DNA from: Escallonia rubra
Lineage: Eukaryota; Streptophyta; Magnoliopsida; Escalloniales; Escalloniaceae
Assembly (NCBI GenBank): GCA_033065855.1
Contig: JAVXUO010001910.1
Coordinates: forward strand, 1-64,000
Direction of reading: 5' to 3'
Length of the DNA: 64,000 bases
Below, in pieces: positions 18,942 through 28,619 of the stretch. The notes beneath the pieces are model-generated. The model saw only the letters and a program-made list of their open reading frames with translations. It was not told the DNA's origin and made no database searches. A program made the translations under genes and the position numbers. Within the stretch, counting starts at the first letter, position 1. Each line of letters begins with the position of its first letter.

Positions 18942-20378
18942 TCATTGCACATTTGTCATAACGTCTTCAACAAAAAGCCCCAGCGCTGCGTAAGACGACC
19001 CACCCTCCATCACCGCCGCCCTCCCCTTCTTCTTCATCTCCTTCACCCTCGTCCTTACCTCGCTCCCACCCTCCATCAGCCGCCTTATCCCGCCCTCTAT
19101 GTCCTCCGCCGTCACGGCCGGCGAGGCGTTCAACCCCCTGAATACGTCCCTGTGGTAGTCCAGCCTGATCTCCACCGCCATCCCCAGCTCCTTCACCATC
19201 TGGAACGCGTTAACCTGCTGCTCGGCGTACATCGGCCACGTTGCCACCGGCACCCCGCACCACACGCTCTCCAGTATGGAGTTCCATCCGCAATGGGACA
19301 CAAACCCTCCCACTGCCTGGTGTGACAGCACCGCAACCTGTGGGGCCCACCCTATTACCTTCCCGATTCCCGCCGTCCGCTCTAGAAAACCTTCCGGCAA
19401 GATTCCTTCTAGATCAGTATACTCCGTCTGCGACCCGATCTTTTCCTTTTCGGGTTTGGGTCGACGTAAGGCCCATAGGAAGCGGTGCCCGCTCCGCTCC
19501 AGTGCGTGGGCTATTTCTTTCACCTGGTCCTCATCGAAGCTTCCCATGCTCCCGAAGCATAAGAACACTACCGACGAAGCCGGCTGATCGTCCAGCCAGC
19601 TCATAATAGCGTCGTCTGGTTTGTGGTTGAGGTTGATTATGGGTCCCACCGGATACAAAGGTGGGGTCCTCCCGTCGTTAAGGGATTTGATTGCGTGTGC
19701 TTCCAGATCCGAGAATGTGTTGACCATAATGCCCTTGGTCTCCAAAAGCCTTCGGCTGACAGAAATGACCATGGCCGATCCGCCTCCCTCTTTGTCCATG
19801 GCCACAGAAGGCAAGACACTGGACGGCACCGGGTTGGCGAAACTCGGGACTGACAACTCGGTGTTTGAGTCCTTGAACTCGGTAATGTCCTTGTTGTGGT
19901 CATCGTTCAGGCTGACGAGATAGAGTTTCAGCCCCAGAAAAGCGGCGTTTGAGGTGAAGAAGGCGTAAGTAGGGAGTCCAAACTCGTTGGCCACGTCAAT
20001 CATGCTGGTGCAGAACATGTCGACGACGAAGCCGGCGAGCTGGCCCGACTCGGAACGAGCCGCCATGCCGGCGACGGTGTCTCTGACGTTGGCTTTGTGG
20101 CCGTCGACGAAAGCGGAGAGGAAGGTCATGGGGGACTTGCTGGAATTGTGGAAGGAAACGTGGACGTTTTGGGGGAGGTCGATGAATCGGATGCGGTGAG
20201 TTGCATGGAGTGACTGGGTGTAGGCGTCGAGTACGGCGGTGTCGAAGGGCAGCTTCATGATGAGGACGGTGACGGAGAGACGTTCATCGCGGCTGATGAG
20301 GAGCTTGGCAATCTCGACGGTTGATATGAGATGGCCCACCCCTGGTGCAGGGATGAAGACTAGCTGTGCTTTCTTCAT
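18942..20378 (-). CDS. UDP-glycosyltransferase, UGT71-like, 478 aa
   Basis: A family 1 glycosyltransferase that would move glucose from UDP-glucose to a small acceptor (phenolic, terpenoid or hormone) in the cytosol. The N-terminus MKKAQLVFIPAPGVGH and DERLSVTVLIMKLP are typical of UGT71. Catalytic His is H16 and its partner Asp D120 (FVVDMFCTSM). The 44-residue PSPG box runs W344-Q387 (WAPQVAVLSHQ ... FVSHCGWNS ... YAEQ) and ends in Gln, which favours UDP-glucose. No intron, normal length. The frame extends six codons upstream, but M at 20378 is preferred because it aligns with the family start. Acceptor specificity cannot be read from sequence. Its paralogue lies at 54289-55719 in the same orientation. 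Confidence 0.95.
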   Translation of the reverse strand: MKKAQLVFIPAPGVGHLISTVEIAKLLISRDERLSVTVLIMKLPFDTAVLDAYTQSLHATHRIRFIDLPQNVHVSFHNSSKSPMTFLSAFVDGHKANVRDTVAGMAARSESGQLAGFVVDMFCTSMIDVANEFGLPTYAFFTSNAAFLGLKLYLVSLNDDHNKDITEFKDSNTELSVPSFANPVPSSVLPSVAMDKEGGGSAMVISVSRRLLETKGIMVNTFSDLEAHAIKSLNDGRTPPLYPVGPIINLNHKPDDAIMSWLDDQPASSVVFLCFGSMGSFDEDQVKEIAHALERSGHRFLWALRRPKPEKEKIGSQTEYTDLEGILPEGFLERTAGIGKVIGWAPQVAVLSHQAVGGFVSHCGWNSILESVWCGVPVATWPMYAEQQVNAFQMVKELGMAVEIRLDYHRDVFRGLNASPAVTAEDIEGGIRRLMEGGSEVRTRVKEMKKKGRAAVMEGGSSYAALGLFVEDVMTNVQ

Positions 20379-20396
20379 TTTGGTGAACCACAACAA

Positions 20397-21134
20397 GAGC
20401 TACGATACGGTGATACTCTGACTACATTACATTACAATATTACATACACAAACAAGTTGTGCTACGTATGTGTGACAAATGTGGTCCCTTAGTCATGGAC
20501 GGAGACATGGATAACGTCGGTGTTAAAACTTCAATAACAACTATAAGAATGACGTCATGGCTTTGCTGGCTGCTAATAAGTGTTCGATATTTTAAAGTCG
20601 ACTGCCATCTTATATATATATATATATATATGAACATTATAATATTCCTTCCTGGTGCATCCTTTCTTTCAGTTCGTTTTTATTTTTATTTTTAAAAGTA
20701 ATGTGTGTATAAATTGTTACCACATGAAACAATAATAAAATTCACAGCACATGACATCAGTGATGTGTCCTGTAGGTATAAACACTATTATCTGAAAGGC
20801 ATAAAGCTATTGAATACTAAAGAGTTGTCGTAGCACAGATGCATATCAACCAACGGAATAGAGAGAAGATTTTAAAAAAAAAAAAAATATGGCAAAAATT
20901 TGGATCTTAGGGTCCAAATTGACTAATGTAAGATGTCAAAGCTGGAGCCAAGCTAAGTGCAAGCTCTTTCACGGTGCAATATGGACATGGTGCATGGTGG
21001 AATAACTATATATCATGTTCTGAAGCACAGACAATATGCACAACCAAATCAGATCATGGAGTCAAAAAAAATAACAAGTCATTTACGTTCAGACAACCAA
21101 GACAGTGCCAAAAGAGAGCGAACTTTGAAAGAGG
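20397..21134. other. UGT upstream region and intergenic DNA
   Basis: This would hold the promoter of the minus-strand UGT. A (TA)n microsatellite at 20610-20631 lies about 235 bp upstream of the ATG. I see no further gene. An A-rich run lies near 20875-20888. The copia target sequence GTACT begins at 21135. Confidence 0.5.
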
Positions 21135-21139
21135 GTACT

Positions 21140-21384
21140 TGTGAGAATACATTATCTGAATGTAAAGAATGGCTTTCATTTCATCCTCTTTCGGATGTAC
21201 ATCATCTCTTCTTTATATACATGTGTGTACACTTAACTACTGACTAACTTAAGATAAGGATAATGATATGTGCTAACTAAGATAAGGATAATGATATGTG
21301 CTAACTTTTGAATCTAAACTAATTCAAACAGATTTAATCTTTGAATTTGAACTTTGGATAGGTTCATCTTTGTGTGATCCAATA
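21140..21384 (-). repeat. Copia 3' LTR
   Basis: 245 bp. It differs from the other LTR by three substitutions. It contains a duplicated block TAAGATAAGGATAATGATA with GTGCTAAC in both LTRs and a TATA-like TTTATATAC. It is preceded on the minus strand by the polypurine tract (complement of 21385-21398, TTGCGGGGGGC). Confidence 0.95.
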
Positions 21385-22905
21385 GCCCCCCGCAAGCTCA
21401 CCGTACCAAGAACGTTGAGCTTGGAACGTAGGAGATGAAACCGGGGCATTGACAGAGGTTTGGTGAAGATATCAGCAGGTTGATCAATGCTGGAGATGAA
21501 CCTAACATCAAGAGTACGCTTGGCGACCCGTTCGCGAACAAAATGGTAGTCGATCTCGATGTGTTTGGTGCGAGCATGGAAGATGGGGTTTAAAGTGAGA
21601 TATATGGATCCAATGTTGTCACACCATAAGGTCGGTGGTTGAGGAGATCGAAAACCAAGTTCATATAATAGTGACTGTAACCATTCGACCTCAGAGGTGA
21701 CTGTGGCAAGGGCTTTGTACTCAGCTTCGGTGCTCGAACGAGCAACAGTTGGTTGTTTACGAGAGCTCCAAGAGATTAAATTGGGGCCAAGGAAAACGCA
21801 ATAGCCACTAGTGGAGCGACGATCATCCGGACAACCCGCCCAGTCGGCATCAGAGAATGCAGAGAGAGATAAGGTGGAAGACCTGGTTAGCAAGAGACCA
21901 TGATTGATGGTGTCCTTAAGATACCGCAGAATTCTCTTGACGGCTGTCCAGTGTTCAGAGGTTGGGGCATGCATGAATTGAGCGACCTTATTAACCGAGA
22001 AGGAAATGTCAGGACGTGTGAATGAGAGATATTGGAGGGCACCAACTATACTTCGATACTCAGAAGGAAAGGAAATGAGATCCCTTTGATGGCGAGAAAG
22101 TTGTGTAGCAGTAGCCATCGGCGTGTGGACTGGTTTTGCCTCCGAGAGATTGGTGCGCTTGAGTAAATCAGCGATATATTTTCTTTGTAATAGAAGAAGG
22201 CCAGTGCGAGAGTGAATGACTTCAATGCCCAGAAAAAATGTAAGAGACCCTAAGTCCTTAACAGAAAATGCACAATTCAAGTCACCAACAAGCTTATTGA
22301 TAACGGCTTCCGAATTGCCCGTCAAAATGATGTCATCCACATATATTAAGATACAAAGAAAAATGGCCTTGTCGCGAAATAAAAAGAGAGAAGTGTCTGA
22401 TTGACAGGCAGTGAAGCCTAATTGGAGTAAGCGCTGAGAGAGGCGCGCATACCAGGCTCGTGGAGCTTGCTTAAGACCATAGAGTGCCTTTTGTAATTTA
22501 CAGACATGAGATGAAAATTGTGGATGTTGGAAACCAGGAGGTTGGAGCATGAAGACATCTTCAGTCAAGTAACCATTTAAGAAGGCATTATTGACATCAA
22601 TTTGTCGGAGGGGCCATCCTTGAGATACAGCGAGCGAGAGAACTACCCGAACAGTGGTGGGTTTAATAACAGGGCTAAAAGTCTCACTGTAATCAATACC
22701 TGCTTGCTGCTTGAAACCCTTGGCAACCAAACGAGCCTTGTAGCGCTCAATAGAGCCGTCAGCTTTCCGTTTAATGCGAAAAAGCCATTTACACCCAATG
22801 ATGTTGGCGTGAGAGGGAGGAGAAACCAGTGTCCAGGTGCCATTTCGCATGAGAGCATTATACTCATCTTGCATGGCAGTGCGCCAATGAGAATGTTTGG
22901 ATGCT
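21324..22905 (-). pseudogene. Copia reverse transcriptase and RNase H
   Basis: The frame encodes the RT fingers (GCKWLFRIKRKADG), KARLVAKGF, the palm with ALYGLKQAPRAWY and the YVDD catalytic motif (ILIYVDDIIL), and RNase H (SDADWAGCPDDRRSTSGY, SSTEAEY, TKHIEIDYH). All key motifs are intact. The frame runs past the LTR boundary into the LTR. It is out of frame with integrase: the frames switch near 22905, where a loss of four bases in a repeated CAAGCAAG-like sequence would explain the shift. RT would copy the element RNA into DNA inside virus-like particles. Confidence 0.9.
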
Positions 22906-24448
22906 TGAGAGTAGCAGGTTGTTCAGAGAGAAAGGCAGAAAGAGGGTATTTGGAAACTCTGTAAATTTTGGGTTTGTGTATGCCAGCTTTGGAGCGGGTG
23001 ATCATGGGGTGCGTAGGGGGTTGTTGAATGGTTGTTGATGAAGTTGGCAGAGAGGATATTTTATGTATAGACGTAGAAGAAGTTAAGGTGTCTGAGAGAG
23101 GCGTGGGAGTAGGTATGTGAGGGGATTGAGAAGAAGGAGATACGGGATCTGTATTTGAGGGAAGAGAGGAGGAAATTGGGGAAGGTGATTGGGATAAGGG
23201 TGGAAGGGAGGGTGATAATGATGAGGTTTGAATTTGAGAGTCAGATATGTGGGGATGAGAGGGAGGTAACTGTTGGCGTGAAGGATATGTGGAAGGGATA
23301 CATGACAAGGTAGGCATTGAAGGGGGTTGTTGAAAGGATAAAGAAGTGGGGACATGATTGTGGGAATTTGAACTTTGGATAATATTGTGTGCATTTGAGC
23401 TCAGATTTTCATCCGTGGAGTAGGAGAGAGGAAAGGCGGTGGAAGATGTGGCTTGCGACCCATTCGTAGAAGAAAGACTTGGAAAAATATTTTCCGAAAA
23501 TGAGACATGGGGCGTAATATAAATACGTCCAGTAGCAATATCCATGCATTTGTAGCCTTTATGAAGAAGACTGTAGCCTAAAAATAAACAGGCTTTGGAG
23601 CGATATTCCAATTTATGAGAATTATAGGGCCGAAGATGTGGGTAACACAGACACCCAAACACTTTTAGACGATTAAAGTCTGGAGGGGCATGAAATAATT
23701 TTTCCAGCGGGCACAAATTGTTAAGCAGCGGAGAAGGAAGGCGATTAATGAGAAACACGGCCGTACTAAATGCATCATCCCAAAAACGTTGAGGGAGATG
23801 AGCATGAGCAAGAAGGGAGAGACCAGTTTCAACAATATGTCGATGTTTGCGTTCAGCTGCACCATTTTGTTCATGAGTGTGTGGGCACGAAAGGCGATGG
23901 AAAATGCCATTTTGTTTGCAAAAATTTTGAATTGGACGATATTCACCACCCCAATCAGTTTGGAGTGTACGAATTTTGTGACCAGTTAGATTCTCAACTA
24001 ATTTTTTAAATTGAGTGAAAACATGCATAAGATCGGATTTGAGTTTGAGAGGGAAGAGCCAAACGTAACGGCTGAAATCATCAATAAAATGTACATAGTA
24101 ACGGAAACCTTGATGAGAGAGAACATGAGAGGGACCCCAAAGATCACTGTATATTATTTCCAAAGGCGAAGATGACATGACATGAGTAGATTGAAATGGA
24201 AGACTATGACTTTTGCCAAAATGACACGCTTCACAACTCAAACTATTTTTATTCTTTTCAATTGGAATTGAAAATCGAGACAAAATTTGAGAAATAACAC
24301 GAACAGACGGGGGGTGACCCATCCGATTATGCCAGAGTTGAAGCGGCGCACGAACACCGAGTAGAGCAGAAGGAGACGAACAGTGATTCAGAGACAACTG
24401 ATTTGAGGGAGGAGATGCCTCAAGTTGATAGAGACCATCCTTAAGTCA
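22905..24448 (-). pseudogene. Copia integrase region
   Basis: The HHCC zinc domain reads HNRMGH ... CEACHFGK. The catalytic core shows D (IIYSDLWGP), D (LQTDWGGEY) and E in the AAERKH motif. A serine/proline-rich linker and the frame switch to RT follow. It is in the same frame as the protease but cut off from it by a TGA at about 24448 (complement), probably from CGA by C-to-T change. It would insert the cDNA into the genome. Confidence 0.88.
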
Positions 24449-25060
24449 GCCTTGAAGAAGAACTGTCCTCGAGGTGCGATCCTTGACAAGTACAACATGA
24501 GGATGAAATTCAAAGAAAACATTATTGTCAGTAGTAAATTGCCGAACAGACAAAAGATTTTTAGAGATGGACGGAACATGAAGCATGTTACTCAATTTAA
24601 AATTATGAGATGAGGAATTTAGCATTGAGGTGCCAACATGATGAATTTTCAGACCTGTGCCATCACCTACGTGAACTTGATCAGGGCCATGATAGTCAGT
24701 GTGTTGAGACAGGTTGTGGATGTCATGTGTGATGTGATGAGTGGCATCTGAGTCGGGGTACCAGGCAGGATCAGAGGAAGAAGAAAATGGAGTGCTCGCG
24801 ACATATGCAGCAGTCTGTGACTGAGGGGAGGGACGAGGAGCACGGTGAGGACAAAAGGGGCGAATATGACCTGGTTGGTTACAGTGGTGACAAACAATAT
24901 TGGAGGCTGATTTTCGAGGGGGGTGATAAGGGTTGGTCGGTAGGGGAAGTAAAGGTGGTTTGGACGAAGGGGCGTCACGCCATTGATTTTTGTTACGCTG
25001 AGAGTGACCTCCGCGAGAATGCGAAGAGGAGGATGTCATGTGATGAGGTCTCGAAGTTGT
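24446..25060 (-). pseudogene. Copia nucleocapsid zinc knuckle and protease
   Basis: The zinc knuckle CHHCNQPGHIRPFC (C-x2-C-x4-H-x4-C) is intact. The aspartic protease site reads WYPDSDATHHIT where the family has DSGATHHIT, so the active-site Gly is Asp here, probably inactivating. The frame ends in the premature TGA at 24446. It is shifted by one relative to gag; the change of frame lies between 24993 and 25126. Confidence 0.85.
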
Positions 25061-25811
25061 GTGTGACAGCATGGGCCTGGGGAATGAGACTGTCACGAAG
25101 TTGTTGACGCTCCAACTGAGATTCATAAGTCAGAAGCATAGCATAAAGAGAGTTTAGGGAAATATTCTCCGAGCGTGTGGTAATGGACGTCACAAACGAC
25201 TGATAGTCGGAGCCAAGACCAACTAGTAGAGCATTGATAAGATCATCATCTGATAGGGGCTGACCAATGGCTGTCAACGTATCACGAATACGTTTTCCTT
25301 TTTGAAAATAAGCATGCATCGACATGTCACCTTTATTCAACTGGTGGAGATCACATCGGAGATTAAAAACCTTCGCTTTGGATTGAGATGCAAACATACG
25401 ATCGAGAGATAGCCAGACTTCAGAAGATGTGTGGAGACCAAGAACTTGAGCCAAGATCGGTTCAGTAAGAGAAGATAGAAGCCAACTTAATAAAAGTTGG
25501 TCTTGTTTATGCCATAAGACATATGCAGGATTTAATTCCGGCGAGATGTCAGTAGACAGAGTCGGATGAACAACAACAGGTTCAGAAGTGGGAGATGGAA
25601 TTGCAGAATCAGATGGAACAAGGTATTTTGGAGGTGGGGCAACAGAGCCATCAACAAAAGTGAGGAGATCATAGCCACGCAGGAGAGGAAGAAATTGACT
25701 CTTCCACAGCAGGTAATTATCAGTGTTAAGCTTCACAGAAATAAGATGGTGAATCTGATTAAGAGGAAATATGGGTGATGACAGTGAAGTGGTATTGGGA
25801 GGGAGAGCCAT
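24993..25811 (-). pseudogene. Copia gag
   Basis: Starts MALPPNTTSLSSP, with the copia-type capsid features LNTDNYLLWKSQFLPLLRGY, WLLSSLTEPILAQVLG and LGSDYQSFVTSIT. The frame ends soon after ETSSHDILL, where the zinc-knuckle frame takes over, so gag is severed from pol by a frameshift. Capsid protein for the virus-like particle. Confidence 0.88.
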
Positions 25812-25859
25812 GATAGGCGTAGTGTAGATAGAGCAGTGGAAGAGATGTTCAGAAAAAAA

Positions 25860-25877
25860 TTCAGGCTCTTGATACCA
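25860..25877 (-). other. Copia primer binding site
   Basis: Directly after the 5' LTR on the minus strand reads TGGTATCAAGAGCC, complementary to the 3' end of initiator tRNA-Met, with one extra A against the usual TGGTATCAGAGC. Confidence 0.85.
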
Positions 25878-26122
25878 TGTGAGAATACATTATCCGAATG
25901 TAAAGAATGGCTTTCATTTCATCCTCTTTCGGATGTACAACATCTCTTCTTTATATACATGTGTGTACACTTAACTACTGACTAACTTAAGATAAGGATA
26001 ATGATATGTGCTAACTAAGATAAGGATAATGATATGTGCTAACTTTTGAATCTAAACTAATTCAAACAGATTTGATCTTTGAATTTGAACTTTGGATAGG
26101 TTCATCTTTGTGTGATCCAATA
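25878..26122 (-). repeat. Copia 5' LTR
   Basis: 245 bp with three differences from the 3' LTR (in ATTATCCGAATG, GTACAACATC and CAGATTTGATC). It would contain the element promoter. Confidence 0.95.
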
Positions 26123-26127
26123 GTACT

Positions 26128-27380
26128 CAACCTACCTAAAATAAGAACCAATTGCGTAAAAGACCCCGCGGGGGTTTGTCCGGTGGTAAACAAAACCAAT
26201 CCCACCCTAGCACAAGGAACAAAAATCACAAGGGCAAAGAACATCCATACATCTCTGATAAGTGAAGTGGGGACAAGTGTAACAATGGCATTAGTTAGGA
26301 GTTCCATTTGTACACTCGGTAGCATCCGGCATATCTTAACATAATCCTTCACATGGGCTCGTAAGATTGCTCGGGGTTACCACACTTAAGCGACCAAGGC
26401 CTGAATGCTAGCCAGGGTCCTAGTGCTCGTGTTAAACCTCGCATCATGGCCACCACATCTTTCTGATCACACCCTATAATCCAAAGGGCAAAAACAACCT
26501 AGTGGCCTTGCTAAAACCACATCAGACCTGACAATGTCCTCCACCTTGGGCGAGGATTGTGGACGTATTCAACACGGGTTGAACATACGCACAACATCCA
26601 GGAAAAACGTGGCGTGCTTCTCTGACACAAAGCTGGGGCACATTGTTTAAGTTGTTGTCGGATGAATAGCCATAGAAATTGATAATCTTTGATGGACTAT
26701 CTTTGGGAATACAACTATCTAGTTGACTGGGAATGAGCATCTATATTTATATGGACTGCAGGAACTTGTAGGTCCGAGAGAGACTGAATAAACACAATCT
26801 TTCACATGAGTCCAATTAGAAAGGCCGTACCAACTAGTTTGAATGCGTAAAATTTGACAAGCTATGTCAGCTGGAAAAATTCCAAAGACACGTCCCTAAT
26901 CTCAAGTTCATTATATCCTTCTCAACTTAGTTTGCTTTTGAAACAAAGAAATTCTTATCCTTAAGGGCTGAAGCAGACATGAGGCGTGTAGCCCAGTAGC
27001 ACAAATAGAACAATCCTTCTCAATTTGTGCAACTTGATTAACTCTTTTGTGATCAATCAGCCCCCCAGGAGCCTGTGGCATAAACGAGATAGTCAACTAT
27101 ATGACATACAACGTAATTTTTCAATGCAAATATGAGATATGATTGCTTGTCCCTGCGATAAGTATATCCATAGTTTTAATAAAAAACAAATTAAAAAACC
27201 AGACAACGTTCTGACTAACCAAAAATTTTGAGAAAAAAGAAAGCCAAACAATGTTTGTAAAGTGGCATCTCATTTGCCCAATATTTTTTTGCTTTTGAGT
27301 AAATAGTGCATGATCATAAAATTAGGAGGGTTGACCTAAGAGAAGTATGGGCAAATACAGGGCATATGAATATTCAACAA
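26128..27380. other. Intergenic DNA
   Basis: No gene is recognised. 26340-26610 is GC-richer and, on the minus strand, contains CCAAGGTGGAGGACATTGTC, a phrase resembling old copia LTR ends, but no second LTR is visible. The rest is featureless. Confidence 0.45.
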
Positions 27381-27390
27381 TATAATCAAT

Positions 27391-28472
27391 GGCTAATTAC
27401 ACTTATGTCCCTGAGGTTAAGGTATAATTACAGGTATGGACAATAGTTTGGACAAATTTAACTTATGTCCGTTGACCAAACGGAATCTTAAAAAACCTAA
27501 CGGTTTTAAGAAAATGACATTGTTACCCTTAAATTAGAATTCTATTTATTTTCAATTGCCATTGCTTTATCTTAAAAAAAAAAAGACTTTATTGTTTACT
27601 CTTCCCCCCCCCCCCCCACCTACACACACACCCACCCCCATTTTTGTCTCTCAAACTCCCCCCCAACTGCCGCACCCCTTCGTCGCCCTCGCCCTCCCCC
27701 CTCCCCGTCACCCGCCCACCCCGTCTGCCTCCCCCTCTCTGTCGCCGCAACCACCCTCCCCCTTCCCTGTCGCCGCACCTCGTCTGCCTCCTGCTTCCCC
27801 TGCGCCGCAACCCGTCTGCTTCACCCTTCCCCGGCGCCGCACCCCGTCTGCTTCCCCTTTCCCCGGCGCCGCACCCCGTCTGGTTTCCCTTTCCCCGTCT
27901 GCCTCACCCTTCCCTTGCGCCGCAACCCGTCTTCATCCTCCTTCCCCGGCGCCGCACCCCACCTACCTCCCTCTTCCACGTCTGCCTCCCTCTTCCCCTG
28001 CGACGCAGCATGAGCAAAGCACGTTCCTGTTGCTCGTAAAATTATGGTCATCTGAGCAACCAAATAGAATCTTACCCATGATAATTCACATCAGCTAACA
28101 TTTGTAATTCTAAGAGATTGCCATTGATGTACCAGCGGGGTTAGGTGAGGCAGAGTAGGGCGGCGGAGTTGAGGGGGGGGGGGGGGCTGTGAATAGTGTT
28201 TGAAAATTAGGGTTTTGGAACCCTAATTTTCAAATTTGGGTTTTGAAATCCTAATTTGAAAATTAGGGCTCTAATAAACCCTAATTGTTGAAATCTGAAT
28301 TTAAAATTTTTAAAAATTACGTAATAATGACATCATAAAAAAATTCACTTTTTGGACGGAACCCTAAATGTTACATTTTTAACATTTTTGGTCACGGTAT
28401 ATTACATTTTGAAACTTAATGTCCTTGACTGTAATTATATTATAACCTCATAGACATAAGTGTAATTAGCCC
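27391..28472. mobile_element. Non-autonomous MULE, 1,082 bp
   Basis: The inverted ends begin GGCTAATTACACTTATGTC and stay similar for about 45 bp. They are flanked by a perfect 10 bp direct repeat TATAATCAAT (27381-27390 and 28473-28482). There is no transposase. The interior has a poly-C tract, a C-rich minisatellite (27650-28015) and an AT-rich hairpin region (28195-28290, GAAAATTAGGG and its complement). The proline-rich open frames here are products of low complexity. Confidence 0.88.
27720..28015. repeat. C-rich ~30 bp minisatellite
   Basis: Imperfect units built from CCCCGGCGCCGCACCCCGTC and CTGCTTCCCCTTT recur about nine times with variable spacing inside the small MULE. Confidence 0.75.
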
Positions 28473-28619
28473 TATAATCAATTACCATATAAACCTTGAA
28501 ATTGGTGTGGGAAGGCCTAAAATTATTGAATCAACATCTTACGATCTCATGCCAAAGGAGAAATAAGAAGAAGAAAAAAAATCCTAAACGACACTAAATT
28601 GCCAACAAGGCATCTAATT

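Larger units (their letters stand above)
21140..26122 (-). mobile_element. Ty1/copia LTR retrotransposon, 4,983 bp
   Basis: Two 245 bp LTRs flank gag-pol, with a perfect 5 bp target duplication GTACT (21135-21139 and 26123-26127). On the coding strand the LTRs begin TATTGG and end TCACA, that is TA...CA rather than TG...CA. The primer binding site and polypurine tract are present. Domain order gag, protease, integrase, RT, RNase H is that of copia, and the RT is closest in style to the Ale/Retrofit group. The LTRs differ at three positions, so insertion is recent, yet the coding frame is broken in several places. Confidence 0.96.

Noticed and set aside
19241..19606. Plus-strand frames opposite the UGT at 18942-20378 (also 54538-54904 opposite the second UGT)
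   Set aside because: Antisense shadows of GC-richer coding sequence; the minus-strand frames hold all UGT motifs.
27556..28098. 180-codon proline-rich frame
   Set aside because: Lies in the C-rich minisatellite of a non-autonomous MULE and shows only composition bias.
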